From: Eutypa lata
Lineage: Eukaryota > Ascomycota > Sordariomycetes > Xylariales > Diatrypaceae
Direction: 5' to 3'
DNA: 64,000 nt
Assembly (NCBI GenBank): GCA_022661535.1
Contig: JAKULF010000010.1
Span: 1,302,001 to 1,366,000 of the forward strand
This document shows, piece after piece, positions 1 through 13,717 of the stretch. Every line of letters begins with the position of its first letter. The stretch's first letter is position 1. The notes under the pieces were generated by a model. The model did not search any database, had not been told where the DNA came from, and saw nothing but the letters and a program-made list of their open reading frames with translations. The position numbers and the translations under genes were made by a program.

Positions 1-3000
1 CGTAAGCCCCGCCCCGTGCTTTAACTACATACTTGACTACCTAACCTTAACCCACATAGCACACTTCTATCTACCTAACGGGGGATTAGTACTCAGTACT
101 GCAATTGACATCATGATAGTGTGGTAATGCAAGCAGCCGATTCGTCAGAGTTTTCTAATAATCACGTACAAAATCTCTCAGCCAGGAGTTATTTTTAGCG
201 ATCTCTCTCGTTTTATCCCTAAAACGGTTAAACACGTTGCTCTACCATCCACCGGTCAGCACCTAATTCGTGCAGCTCAGAGTTCTCTCTCTTGGCTAGA
301 CCTATCTATCAGTGTGTCTGCTAGTCTAGTTAGCTTACTGGTAGGAAGACTGGACGTTCTTTGCCATGTGCTGATGGGCTTGCTAGGTGGGTAGATTTAC
401 CCGAGCAATGTTTTTATTTTTCTATGTATGTGCGGCCCTATTTCGCGAGTATAATACACACATACACACAAGTACAAGCAAGTCCGTTACTGGATCCACG
501 CCGGCCGGAGCTACTTGTCAAGTCACGCCGTTAGGTCCCGAGTCAGCCGGGCAGTTGTCATCGAACCTATATCCCGGCTTCATCGTCAGATGTTGGTCAA
601 GAAAGCGTCACGCGTCTATCTATTTGTGATTACACAACACACGTTGCCAATTTGCAGTGCTGCGACTAGGATGGTCGATGACTAATGACATAATCCTTCA
701 TGTATGAAGATGAGTCCATTGCCACGCTACAACGTGCTCAGTATCTATTGTACGTACGACAAACCATGCTTTGGGGTGCCACAAACGCCCCAACATGCTG
801 TTCTTATCATTGGAAATAGATGAATGTCTAGATGACTGTAACACGGCGGTCCTAAAGACTATTGGCTAATAGTCTTAGTTTGTTACTTCTATGTCCCCTC
901 AACTATCGAAACATCACCGCTTTTGACGTCTTGTGCATGTGTTACAGCCAGCTAAGAAGACGTGGACGCTATTCTGTTCAACGAAGTCCATGCAGCTGTG
1001 ATGCTCGCACGACTAGGCTGGTGCTCATTACAAAGCACCCAACACTGACAAGCATTCCATCTACAAACACACCGCAGTTTCCCGTTGACTGGCCATATGA
1101 GACAAAACTCCAAACCGAAAATATCTAGATTGTCCGAGTGTTGGCCATGTTTTTCGCCTTGACCGGCGCAAAAAGCCCTACTTAAGCTTTAGCTTATGCG
1201 AAAGGCGCCAAGGGTCTACGTCCTGACCATGCATGCCTCAACTATAACTGGCATAAGCTTTTGCCTGCAAGTTCCCCTCTCTTAACTTTGTAGGGGATAT
1301 CAGACAAACTATGACCTAAGCAGAAGATCACTTTGAATCCACAGATCATCGAGTCAGCTACAACAAGGTTTACAGAATTTGACATTCCCATGATGCACGT
1401 ATGACCATCGTTCCATGATCGGTATACCGGTCTTCTACCAGTTTCAGCAATATCTCGACGATATGAGGGCTAGTGACAAGGGGCTCTTGAGGAAGCTGTC
1501 AGGCTGTATGTCGTCGGACTGGTCCTTCGATTCGTGTTAGATCGCTTTATGATAGCACCAAATAGCACCTCGAACGGGAGCTACGTATAGCACATAAGAC
1601 AGCGCGACTAAGAGCCAACTAGATAACATACTAGCAGCTCCTTAGCTCTGATGTCAACTAGGAAACCGCGAGGGTAACTATTACTAGAGGTTCTAGGTTG
1701 CCAGTATACCTGGCCCTGGCCGCGAGATCCTAATCAATACATGGGGTAACCGGCCATTCTCAATGTATATCTTGGGTCATAGATGCGAGGTACCGCTTTG
1801 TTGCCTGTATATTCTTACGAATGAAGGTCGACCGTACTAAACGAGACAACCTAGTTTCTCCGAGGAAATCATACGTGAACTCATGAAGATGTTACCAGGT
1901 TTAGTGTGCGTTCAATATCTTACTTCTACAAAACGTAGGGCTGAGCGAGACAGCGAATGGCGGCGTTCCGCGTAATAACCACTTGCTTTATTGTCCGGCG
2001 GTATATGACGAGTTCGTTACACAAGGATCACGATGTTCTCCGACCCGCGCCCGTTCCGTGAGTTTGAAAGAAGGGTTCAGGAGGGAACTTCGCTATTTGG
2101 CCAATCGATACCCTTGTGTTCTAGAATTAGAATGTGTACGAGTGGGTATATTTCTCTTGCTGACAAGTTAGTTGCCAATGCTTTCCTTTGTTGCTGTCGA
2201 GTAAGCTGAGATTCATATCCCTTTTCAGTAATCCCAGGCTAGAAGCTTAGTGGGCGCATGGGGATATCAGATTATCAGTCGATCATTATGGTCATGGTTA
2301 AGGTTTGTGTAACAAACGTTTATGATGCAGCATGGAGATCCTGTGTCACCCTACGGGAGATACCCTTACCCCGTAAAACACCCATGCTGCCATGGTGGTG
2401 ATCTATACCTGGTGCTTCTCCCACCCCTATACTGCAATGCCCTTCTCTTCTGTTGCATCTCGCTGCGTGTCGTCAAAACATGAACATGTATCGAATAATA
2501 CCGCCGCGCCACTTCCGAGGAAGACGTCACATCGTAAACAAAGAGGCGGTGTTGGTACGCCATTCCAGGACTATTGGATGAGGGGACCAGCGGTGAGAAC
2601 TGACCATCTATCTATAGGGTCAACTGACGAAAACATCTGCCAAGCAAACAAAGTTGGAGGGAAGGCCCGCCTCGCCTCAAGCTGAGTTGCCATGCAGTTT
2701 GATGTCGCCGGATTATCGTGACATCCGACAAAGCTACCGTTCAGTTGGATGCTCCCGCCCTTCTGGGTTAGCCATCGGCATACAAGTCAGGCGGTAAGCA
2801 ATGGCACTTATCAGGATACTGTGCCACATACCAACAGGCATTATATCACCAAGTATGTCGTCAACGCACTTTTAATAGTAGATGTAATGAATGAGGCCAG
2901 CAATAGCCTCCCCCTGACTCCAAAAGGCCCACCGCCGACAAGATCAGCAAGAGCGCATATCTTCTAGGGAGACCAATGGAAGCGATAACCGCGTCCCTAC

Positions 3001-3376
3001 TTCTCGTTTCCGTGCCGCAGAGCTGACAGCCCGTAGCTTAGCCGGCCGATGAAGCACCGGGGCCGGGGGCTTAGCTAGCGACTGCTGCTGCCTACCTACA
3101 TACCTACATGGACTCTACGGCCCTAGCAAAAACTTCCCTGTGCCAAGAAGCGCCCCCGTGGCCTTGTGAACCACCATACGCCTAGCCTTGCGCCCATCCA
3201 TCCACCCCTATATACGTATGTGCACATACCAACATCTGAATAGGCGGGAAAATAGTAACAATATCGTCAAGTGAACGCCAGGGGCGCCGGCTCTCCAGAT
3301 CCCCGGTTCTCGTGCCAACACACGCGCCCCGTGGGAGGAAGAAGGATTCGATATTAAAGAAGCGACTATCTGTCTG

Positions 3377-3408
<32 letters not shown>

Positions 3409-6100
3409 TCACCCACTACCCATACGCATGGAACCCCAATATATAACAGCAATAGCTACCAACCAGTTAATGATTACATAACTACGTCATTGGATGCTGA
3501 CAGACTGCGACGAAAGCATCAGGTTGCAAGCGTCAGCATCTACTCACTCAAGTCTGCGTGCGGAATGTGAAGGACCGGTAGTTCCATGCAGCCCTGTCCG
3601 CGTCGTATAGCGTGCGGCAAGGGAGGATTCAATGGGAATCCCATTTTCTGCACAGCCCCGCGTGTAGTTGTGTGGTGTCGTCGCATAAAAGGATGCATGC
3701 ATGCATGCATGCCTACATAGCTAAGTGGCTACCTAGAGCAGCTGCTAGTTAACTAGAGGTAGGTGTTGTTATGTGCGTCAAAAGAAGTAGGTAAGCCACT
3801 AGGTACCTTACCGGCCGTCGATCACTTACCTACTCGGCCCGTTGGGGTTCGCCGCAAAACAAAAAAAAAGGCTCGCCCCCAACCAATAGTTTGGTGTTTC
3901 CGGGACCGTAGCCAATTTTCAATCTTTTCTTTTTTCATTTCCTTAATCGGGCACATCACACAGCCCTACGAGCAAGCAAGTGCGCGCGCACGCACATACA
4001 CTTCTTTTTTTTTTTTTTCACCGCTTCCACCCCCCCCTATTAGAAGCAAGAATAGTAAAAAAATTCGAGTAGCCTTTCTTTTTTCGTGGCTCACTCGCGA
4101 TTCCGAAAAGAAGGAAAGAAAGAAAACGTCAAGGCGGTAGGAACTGCGTAGAAAATCATATCAATGCATGCGCAAATTGCTAGTTCGCTTGTTCTACACC
4201 GCCAAGGAGAAAAGTCCCTTGATGGTGGCAGACAGTTATCTTGTGGATCGCGAAGCAAAGGCGGCGACGCCGGCGACGATATCCACATTTGCTATTGTGT
4301 ATTCAACAATATTGGTGGAACGTAGTATGGTGTTCTATAAACGTGGAAATCTGGGAACCGCGCGTACGTGCGTATGTATGTATCACACGTATGCTGGGCT
4401 TCTTGGCGTGAAGTGTGAGGAGCTGGTCTCGTCTAGGTATTCTGTCTCCTTTACTTTGCTTGCTTGCTTGAAAAGTGCCTTTGCAGCCGTTTGCCTACGT
4501 TACTCATTGATGCACGTGTTAACACGGTTCTATCTATAGTGCAACTTCCAATGAGGCTGAGAGCCGTGCAGCTAACCAGCAAGCGCTATGGTGGTGAGCT
4601 GGAGGGCAACCGCTAATATTATCAACTCGACTGAGAGCCAGTCATTAACTAACGCCAAAACATCACCTATGAATATACTTTCTACCTGCAACATATATCT
4701 ACATACGAGTAAGACATAACCAGATTATATTAAAAACACTAGCAGACTACGAAGCATATGTACGTGGATATTGAGACTAATCAGCGGCCTTCAGGGGATA
4801 CAAAATTAAATAGCCTTCCTTAAGGATGATTCATATATATTTGGGAATTATAAAACTACTTGAAATATAATAGCATAAACATATCTACCACTAATATAAT
4901 AAGCAGCTAAAACCTTTATTCACTCTTTCTTAAATATTGTACAAAGTATGTAATATAATGACATTATGCTCGTGAAAAGAAATATTTGCGTCAGTTACAC
5001 ATTCTATAATCAGCGCATACCAAATATTCATCATTCTACAATGCCTTAGCAACTAAAATTGACATAAAAACAACTAACACCTAACACCTAACACCTAATG
5101 GACTTCTTACTCTAATGTCCCTCATGATAAAACTGTCAAGATAGCGTAGTGTGTGTGTGTGTGTGAATAGGTACCACTTACTGTAACCTGCAAATCTATC
5201 ACTAGATGAGGAGACATTTTAGGGTCTCTAACTCAATGAAGTAGTTAACACACTCAAGTTAGTAACGTAGTTCAAGTCCGGTTATATATTCCCATCATTT
5301 AAGACTTAACAAGCGAAGTCTTGGCGTGTTCTTCTTTAGATAACCATAAGCCAGAAATTCCCAATTAAAACTTCAAAGTACAGCTCTAAGCTTGTTGCCA
5401 GCTTCGCCGTTGTGCCACGGGCCGTGGCCCACGGCAGGCTTCACAAGCTGGGACAAAGCACAACCAAAGTCTATACATCTATTGAGAGCTATCTAGAACC
5501 TGAAGGAGATGACGAAGAAAAGGGGGCAAGAGGGCTCTGTAGGAACACTCTCCTTAATTATATAGTGGAGATAGGGGCTCGGATGACTAATGTGCGATGG
5601 CTATGTGTGGTGCTACAAGGCGGAATAAAAGAGCATTCGGTTTACTTCTATCAGTTGTTGTTGCCTTGATATACTTGAATGCTCTCCTCCTTCTCCTGCG
5701 AAAGTCTTCTATGAGATGCGCTTATTGTAATATTTGCGCCTTTGAAATTCACTGGGGCATAGAAGTATGTGGTTTACATCCGAGAATACTTCCCAGATAG
5801 TAATTAGTTATTTCAAGTAATAACCAATACCTCTGCTTCTATGACTGCATCGAGATCTCATCTCGGTTGACAAACCCCCTAATCGCCGTAGAGTTCTCTT
5901 AGTTCTAAGTATAGAAATTATTCTGATTAGGATGAACTAGATATTGAGAAATCGATGAGTGCAAAGGCTTGAATACGTATTATATAACCGGGAAGCTTAT
6001 ACTTGTACCTCTTGCATGTTTGATTACATATAGAAGGTTAGAATGGCAAATAAATATATCGCATACTCTTATATCATGATCACGTGACACCCCCTGGGCC
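1..6100. other. gene-poor region, no supportable gene
   Basis: Only short, unrelated reading frames (under about 125 codons) occur here, without conserved domains, plausible splice structure or coding-like composition. Words such as TACCTACC and AGGTAGGT, frequent in spacers across the window, also occur here. The part from about 4,620 to 5,400 is visibly richer in A and T than its surroundings and contains a short AACACCT tandem (three copies near 5,075-5,098) and a (GT)n run near 5,150. The AT-rich part could be old repeat-derived DNA altered by repeat-induced mutation, but I recognise no element in it. Confidence 0.6.
3377..3404. repeat. (AC)14 dinucleotide microsatellite
   Basis: An uninterrupted AC/GT tract of 14 units. 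On the minus strand it produces cysteine-valine runs in two overlapping reading frames, which are artefacts of the repeat and not genes. Confidence 0.95.
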
Positions 6101-6154
6101 ATTCTAACCTCATTTTAGCATACAAAAGGGGGTGGGGGAAAGGGGGTGGTTTCA

Positions 6155-9100
6155 TCAACGAGCCCAAAAAGCAACAATCTCATCAAAATCTTCCGTCGTC
6201 AAGGTCTTCGCATCCCGATCTTCCTTAGAAATCTCCTTCCTCAAGCGACTGGCGACTCTCAGAGCGATGGAAGCCTTCTGCATCTTGCCTGTGGCCTCGA
6301 ACAATTTGGCCTTGAGGAAAGTAGTGCGGGCAATCTCGTTCCTGTGTGCGCTCGGATCTACAGACCAGATGTCTAGCGCCCCGTTGATCGTAGCACTGAG
6401 AAAGAGGTCAGAGAGAACGTTGTAGCTAGGTACCTACTTAGTTTTAAAGGTGGTGGGCAGCACTTACATTGCCTCTTCATTCCGGCCTAAGCGGATAAGG
6501 TGCTCGGCAATCTTGTGGGTGATATTAGCGGTGTAGAAATCTCTCTCACCCACCGTCGTGCGCATGTGGCGCCACGCTCTCTGGTGGTATTCAAAACTCT
6601 CGTCCCATTGGTTTTGCGCAGCACGGAGGTTGCCAAGGGCATAAAGTACCAGTCCGGTCCGGACAGATTCCCTATCATCCTTGCCTAGAGCCTTTTCTTT
6701 ACCAGCCAAACTATCCAGGAGAAGCGTATTGCACTCTTCAAGCTTGCCCTGCGCAAGAAGAGCCCAGCTCAGATTGGCCTCACCCGACCGAGGAATGTAA
6801 TTGTCGAGGGCTTTACGCACCCGAAGTGCCTCCTTGAGATCTGCTTCACCTTCCTCAAACCGCCTATCTTGAATGCGTGAGATCCCTCGTTCTGCGTAGG
6901 CTAGGTATAATCTCTCGTCCTCAGTTCCCAGCTCTCTGCATATTTTGGAAACTAGATCAAGAGAACGTTCTTTGTGAACGCGACTTGTCTTGAAATCACT
7001 CGCATCCATTGCGATAGCCCCTAAGCAGAAGTGGATGTCTGCAAGAAGGGAATCCCGGTCTGGGTGCGTTGAGGATTCGCAGATATTCCGAGCAGTTTCG
7101 AAGAAGCCATCAAAATCCTTCGTCCGTCCACGCTCTTTTTGATACCTAGTGATATTAGACTAGACACTAAGAGAAATGATTGAAGATCATATACGCACCA
7201 TGCAGCCTCATTCAGTAATTTTGCAAAATGCAATCTTGTGGCCTCAGTGGGTTCTGAAATGGCTGACCAGAGCTGATGTATCCTCAGAACGTGGGGGTAA
7301 ATTGCCGCACAAACAGGCCACCTTCCAACATGCAACCTACCGCCAGTTGATTTGGGCTGGGGTAAATATGGCACCTTTGATGGCTTGGGCATAGCCGATG
7401 GCCAGTCCGCCCAAAGAATTCGTACGACTTGGTCAAACATGAATTGTTTCTTCGTGGCATCCATTGTTGCCAGGACTGCATCCTGAACAATGCGATGGAC
7501 TGATATCTGCTGCTTTTGCTTATCTCTTTGGACTAAAGATGACTGCAAGAGGTCAGCACGAGCCGCATTGTAGTTACTCTTCTTGAAGTGTGTGCCCTCA
7601 GAGAACAGTTCTACCGATGCTTCCATCAATAAGTCTTCTCCAATGACATCTGGATCAAGAAATGAGATTAGCTCCAACATCTGTCGAGCTTGAGGCATCA
7701 GCTTCTCGAATGCCCAGACAGTAGAAAGAGAGTGACGATATGTGATCAGGTTAGTATCGAATTTTGTCTCATAAAGACTGGCATGCTCTTCACGATCCGT
7801 ATATAGCTCTAAGAACTCTGATAAGGTGAGATCCTGTCGACGGATGATACCTGCCATCTGGGAGATGGCCAGAGGAACACCACCAAGTGCATTAGATATC
7901 TGTTGCGCTATGTCGTCTTCCGAGTCGTTGAAACTAGTAGTCAGATGACTGAATAGGGATAAGCTGTCTTGCTGTGTGAGTGGGCCGAGATCTAGCCCTG
8001 AAGGTCTGCTCGTAAACATGTTTTTAGCCAACGGGTCGCGGCTAGTGATGAGAATTGAGCCACTGCCCTGCGGCCAGTAGTCCGCCAGGATTATTGGATC
8101 ATCTGCATTGTCGAATATAAGCAGCCAGGTCGCTTCAGATCTACCTTGACCGGACTGAACAAACTCATCTGACCCTGACAGATGCTTTTGAGAATTGGAC
8201 AGCCATCCTTTCACGATTTCTCTACTGACAACCTGACTTTTGCACTCGGATGGATCTTCGAGTCCTAGTGCCAACGAAACTTGCTGGTAATGGTGATCAA
8301 GTTTCGCAATCTCATCTGCCATAACCCAGAATACAGCATCGAAGGAGGCTTTGTGACGTCGGGAGAACTCGCGGGCTATTTCGGTCTTTCCAATGCCCCC
8401 GAATCCACACAGTGCAAATTGGCGTAGAGCGGTGCCCGACGCTGTCACTATGTTCTTTGAGGGCAAAAGCTCGGCCGCAAGACGCTCCAAGATGTCCTCG
8501 CGGCCGCAGAAATCCGCATTTGCCGAATGTGTGTTGAGAAGGTAGCACGGTAAGTGAAGCGTTTTCTGGATCTCGTGATTTGGTGTTGTGGGGTATACCA
8601 ACTCAAATCCAGAAAGAGATGTTCCTTCCGTTGCTCGGTTGGAAGGCCATTCTGTTGCATTGTTCGATGGCCACTCGGTAGTTCCAATTGATCAACTAAT
8701 CGACATCAGTATGGTGCCTTGGCAGAACCTGGATCCCAAGCTCACCTTTGAGTGGTAGTTCACTCATTGTGGGCGAGTAAGCGCTCATCGTTGCGTATTG
8801 ATATTCCTCTGAGATTATTAGCACTATTCTTTAGCTTTCCACTGACTTCATAACTCACGATCCTCGAGTCGAAGAGCAACAAGATGCACAGCGTCATGCA
8901 AGGTTTCGTGAATAAATTTGTGGAGCTCAGGTAAGCCTTCGCCGCCAACACTCTTAGTGAAAAGACATGTATCATGGTGATTGAGATTGAGGCCAATCAC
9001 TGTTTCCATTGGGGCGCGAGTTGAACAAGCTTCACGGTCGACCAACTGGAATCAGAGTTAGCCTTCATAGTTTAACCAAGAGCGAGCTCGAGACGGACTT

Positions 9101-9607
9101 GTTGGTATTTTGGGCGCAAGGATGTTGAACTGTTTTTCGATTCTCTCAGTTCGTAGACGGATAATATAGGGGTCCGGAACGAGACCCCTTCGAATCTGTC
9201 TGCAAGGTCGAGCAAAATAGTACCCTCTTGCTCGATATTGGTGTTTGGGATTTTCAGGCTCCTTCCGGTTGCTTCCAAGATATCTCGAAACCGTATCAAG
9301 CTTGTGGTCTTGTCGCCATAGCGATGTGGGCTACTTAGGAAGATAACGCCAGCTATGGCATTGACAATGGATTGATACCGTTGAAACTGTTTGTTAGCGA
9401 CGCACAATGCCTGTTTGACCACAATGCCACCTAGGCTGTGGCACACTATCACAATTGGCTTGTTGATAGTCCAGAGGAACGTTAGCAAGCATCCCGACAG
9501 CTCGAGGTGACCAATACTTGCGAAACTCGACGTTGTGGCCATGACTACAGCCCACTGAAGGGTGAGACGTTCTAGGATAAGAGAGGACGAAACCAAGCTT
9601 GAATAAG
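6155..9607 (-). CDS. NLR-like protein: truncated lipase-like domain, NB-ARC, TPR
   Basis: Proposed segments, 5' to 3': 9607-9099, 9045-8859, 8808-8729, 8673-7199, 7145-6468, 6395-6155. All introns are GT-AG, 50-72 nt. The N-terminal part has the serine-hydrolase elbow CHSLGG followed by VVKQAL, as in fungal SesB-like esterase domains. The middle is an NB-ARC domain with P-loop GFGGIGKT, a Walker B-like LLIFDNADD, ITSRD, GGVPLA and an MHD-like VHRIVQ. The C-terminal third has TPR-like helices rich in A, L and G, and ends DFDEIVAFWAR. Such proteins are thought to act in non-self recognition and programmed cell death; that role is inferred from the family. The first segment opens with a partial codon after a CAG acceptor, yet no exon for the N-terminal half of the hydrolase is visible before the CorA-like gene ends at 9,920. 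The first in-frame ATG, at 9,542, would give 1,034 aa. The donor at 8,728 (GTTCTG) is weak. Confidence 0.8.
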
Positions 9608-9919
9608 CTGCAATTGGAAGGATGAGGGAGTCGTCATTTTCTCTTCATGTCCCATTTCATGCAGTGGTCGGATTTGAGAATGCGGGGTGGGTCCGGTCCC
9701 ATGTAGGTACCTACAATGTAAGTGTCACATGCATCTAGGGGGGCTGTGCATGCTGCTTGCTCCTCTCGTTACAGAGAACATTGGTTCATATTACCTGTTA
9801 GACTACGCTACAGGTTCGGGTGCACCACCCGGCAGCCCCACCTCAAAACTGGTAAAGCTCTATAAATGTTGTCATGTACAGTATTGGTATTGGTACACCG
9901 GTACAAATATAAAACGAGA

Positions 9920-11728
9920 TTACACAATACGACTTGGATCCTTCTCGTTCGTCATGTCTTGTCTTACACCGCGACATGCTTTCCAGAACTTCAACCAGTA
10001 ACGCCTCACAACCTGAAAGTCCCAAAGATAGAAAATGTAAGCAAACAGAGTGATTGGAACACATAGGACAAAAAACCACCAAAATGCCACCGCGTTCTGT
10101 CCGAGGAGATCAATATTCATACCAAATAAGCTGGGGCTAAAGCTAAGAGGGATGAAGAGCGTCGCAAGCAGGGTCAGCTTCTTGACTCTCTCAGACTGCT
10201 CAATGGCTTTGCGGGATTCCTCGATGGTAGCTTTATTCATTGCCAGAGTTATGCCTTGGGTACACATCTTTGATAAGTCGACGCAACGGGCTTGGAGTTG
10301 TTCATAATCTTCTAAGAGGCCTTTTGTTGTAAAAGGGCCTTCCGAACTGCCGGATCCAACGCTTCTGACCGTCTCGGAGGTCTCCGAAGTCTGCCGGCGT
10401 GGGCCCATGCCGAGGCCCGGAGGCATCGGGCTTTCCGCTTTGACCCCATTCAATCCTTGACTACTTCGCTCGGCCAACTTGCAGAGTGCACGAGTAGTGT
10501 CCTTTAACTGCTGGGCATGCCGATTGAGGATGTTGGCGAAGTATTGAAAAGTTCCCAACGCGTCAGCTGTAACATCTTCGGTTATGGCGTTCTTCTGGAT
10601 TTGGATTCTAGACTCCATAAGGTTTAAGAACTGAACTTCAGAGAAAGCCGCATGCGCAAACAACGGAATGCACATGGAAAGCGGATCCTGAGGCGCACGA
10701 CGGGCTAGATCGACCAGCGCGATCAATGAATCGTACTGTAGGGGTAGGATAGCCGTGCTTTGCTGAACCTCTGCCGAAGCATTCGTCTCTGGATCTAGAC
10801 GATTGGCTGTGGTTCGAAATGCCATCTTGTGATGATGTTGAAGAATAGGCAATGACGTAGCTTTAGATTCAAGGTGACTTGTCCACGGTCCCGGAGGGGA
10901 CTTTTCTAGGGGCCTACCTTGGTCCATCCAGGCAATCACAGCCCAGCCTCTAACTGTTTTCGTGATACAGAGCGAGATCCATTGTTCGATCACAGAGAAG
11001 GACGGGCATATAGTAGAGTACTCGCGCACCACGGAGTCTCCGCAACAAACTTTAGTAGACCCAAGCTGTTGTATCTTATATGTTCCGAGTTCGGAGGATT
11101 GAACTGACCGTTGCGACTGGAGATCCTGTCCGCCGAAATCATCACGATGAAGAAGGGTACTCACACAAAGTCGAAATATGTTGTTAGAGGAACTGGCAAG
11201 TGATGGAGAACTATATGCATGTCTGTCGATGCTCGCGGAGAGGAAATCCATGTGTCGCCGAAAGAATTCCGGATCAATGTTGTATTTGCTCCCAATGACC
11301 GACACCCACGATGGTGATATAAAGCCTCGAATGAAGACCATCTGCCCCGAGCCTCCCGCTGGAATGGAGGTGGTAGCGTGAAAGGCTTCATGCTGTTCTT
11401 GACTATATGGTCGCACATCCCACTTCCTCTCCCCGCTGTTATATACCACAACTAAATCGTGAGGCTGGTCGGACTTGGAAGCGAAAAGGATGGCATCTTC
11501 TTCTGGCTTCGCTAAGTTGAGCAGGCTACGGTTTTGTAGCATCCAGTCTCCAATATCGGCATAGTTGTTTCCTGGAAAGGCAGAAGTACTCGAATATCTC
11601 CTCGAGAGCGAGATGATTGCTCGGGTATAATTTCCGGGCGTAACTATCGAGACAAGAGTTAATTATGCCATGATCGCAGAGAAATGGCACTGAAACGAGG
11701 CCTTACGTGCAGACTTTCTACGCTCCAT
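9920..11728 (-). CDS. CorA-like Mg2+ transporter family protein
   Basis: Exons 11728-11707 and 11643-9920, joined across a 63-nt GTAAGG...TAG intron, give 581 aa. The first exon encodes only MERRKSA plus one base, and joining restores an open frame through LTPGNYTRAI. The C-terminus has the CorA layout: a charged helix (about residues 470-495), then a first membrane segment ending in the FGMN signature, a short loop and a second membrane segment rich in W and F, then a basic tail. The N-terminal two thirds is a long soluble region typical of fungal CorA-like proteins, many of which have no proven transport role. The intact GMN motif supports a channel-type fold. It lies directly upstream of the NLR-like gene on the same strand; co-regulation is not evident. 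Confidence 0.8.
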
Positions 11729-12767
11729 GTTCTATCATGAGGTAGCTACCATTAGCATACTGGCTGCATGTCCAGTAGTATGTGATGTTACTGCACGCGC
11801 TCGTTGCGATTATACATTGAGAGCCCTCGGTTTTATACATCAGGCTCTATCTAAAGATACCTACATATCTACCATTTCAGCTGCTACCCTTCAGCCCACA
11901 GCCCTTTGCGCATTCTGGCTCAGCCTGCGACCGGGGCGGCTGCCCTCACCTATTTTAGGAAGTAGTACCAGCCAGGTCAACTAGGTAGTACCTACAGCTA
12001 ACTACATCATGGATGATGGTGTCAGCCAGTTCCAGGTACTACGTCTTGTATATGTATAAGAATAGAACTAACAACAACATTTAAATGCCAAATGCGTGAT
12101 CTCTAGGCGATGGCGCATTGACCACATGATGAACTTTTGGAATAAGTCTAGATAGTGAATGGCGGTATCTACCCAGACTAGCCACAAGGAGGCAAGCTAG
12201 TTGCCTCGCTTTCAGACGTGCATTATGTACGTAGTTATCTTCAAATGTTGCTATGCTTATTCAAGAATACTTAAGCAGGCATAAAACCCTTTTGTTTCAC
12301 TCCGGCAGTCCGTTCCATTCTGATAACAAATTTGCTATATTAAAAGCAAGAACATATCCTATTGAAAAGCTTCTAGGATACTCTGAACGGGACGGTTTTA
12401 AGCATTACCTAGGCGTCAACTACGGGCGAGCCCGCCGCCCGGGTATCTAGAGCTAGTGAGGTCCACTATTGAATCTGTGCCCCGCATTTAACTACCTGTT
12501 CCAAGGTGGATACCTAGTACCGCTGGATTGGGTCTACATCCCCTCACTTTGATTTAGTTATGTACGTAGATCGGAGAGCTACACGTCACTTCCCATCTCT
12601 GGCAAATTGGGGTTTATTTCATATATATATTTAATAATCAATATTTGTTTGGTATCATGTGACGCTTTTCTTTATCCACGATCCGATTCCTTACTCGGAC
12701 CTTTCCCTTATATATTTTGCTCGCGGTGTAGTCAATTTACCTCAAGGTTGGCCTTCATTCAGTACTC
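11729..12767. other. intergenic region
   Basis: Spacer between the divergent CorA-like and HAD genes. No reading frame with domain evidence and no RNA gene was recognised. It must hold both promoters, but no clear TATA box near either start codon stands out. Confidence 0.6.
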
Positions 12768-13717
12768 ATGGCGTCCCCTGAGACAGAGTAGGTGCCCTCC
12801 AACAAGACAGCCTTATATGGCCTTTAGCATGGGAATTATTAGCCGTCGATATGAGAGTAGTATTACCGTAAATCACGAGACTAACACATACTGGCACCAG
12901 TTTCCCTCCAGTCCGTGCCTGCGTTTTCGATATGGACGGGCTTCTCATTAACTCTGAAGACATGATCACTCAATCTATCAACCAAATTCTTGAGAAGTAT
13001 GGAAGGCCGATCTTGACTCGGTCGATTCGAGCTCAGCTCATGGGTGTCCCAGACTCGACAAACGGCGACGTGTTCCACGGCTGGGCCAAGCTGCCCATTT
13101 CCCGCGAGCAGTTCGCCCGTGAATCGTCTGAACAAATGCATCTGCATTTTCGGGATTGCAGACCGCTGCCTGGCGCGGAGAAGCTTCTGTCGAACCTCAG
13201 TCGTGCCCGTAGTGCTCCTTCTGATAACAGGATTGGACTGGCATTGGCATCTACCACGAAGAGCCATACCTACGAGTTGAAAACTTCGAGGCCGGAAACG
13301 AAACAGTTGCTCAGCTTCTTCCAGTCCGACATGCGGATCCTAGGCGATGATCCACGAGTGCGAGAGGGCCGAGGAAAGCCAGCGCCTGGCATATATTTAG
13401 TCGCGTTGCAGGCATTGAACTCGGTGCTAGGCCTTGGCGAGAAGCCCATCATGCCCAACGAATGTTTAGTCTTTGAAGATAGCGTGGCTGGGGTGGAAGC
13501 TGGAAGGCGCGCTGGGATGAGAGTCATTTGGGTACCACATCCAGATTTAGCGGCCGAGTATCAAGCAAAGCAAAAAGACGTGCTGGCCGGGAGGACGGGA
13601 ATGTTCAAGGTCGGCGATGACTGGCAGCTAGGTAAGGTTGATGACGGCTGGGCTGAGAGCATACCAAGTCTGGAACACTTCAGTTACGAGAAGTACAACA
13701 TCGATGTGCCGTCCTAA
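12768..13717 (+). CDS. HAD-superfamily phosphatase
   Basis: Exon 1 is 12768-12787 (MASPET plus two bases) and exon 2 is 12901-13717, joined across a 113-nt GTAGGT...CAG intron, giving 278 aa. The join creates the strand leading into the motif I segment VFDMDGLLINSED, with the two catalytic aspartates of HAD phosphatases. Motif II is LALASTTKSH, motif III is centred on the lysine of GKPAPGIYL, and motif IV is the acidic VFEDSVAGVEAG. The helical cap after motif I matches subfamily I enzymes such as fungal GS1-like, 2-deoxyglucose-6-phosphate and pseudouridine-phosphate phosphatases. The substrate cannot be assigned from sequence. The start was chosen because no in-frame ATG precedes motif I in exon 2 and the short first exon restores an in-frame start. 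Confidence 0.85.

Noticed and set aside
3182..3412. Minus-strand frames with Cys-Val runs
   Set aside because: Produced by the (AC)14 microsatellite.
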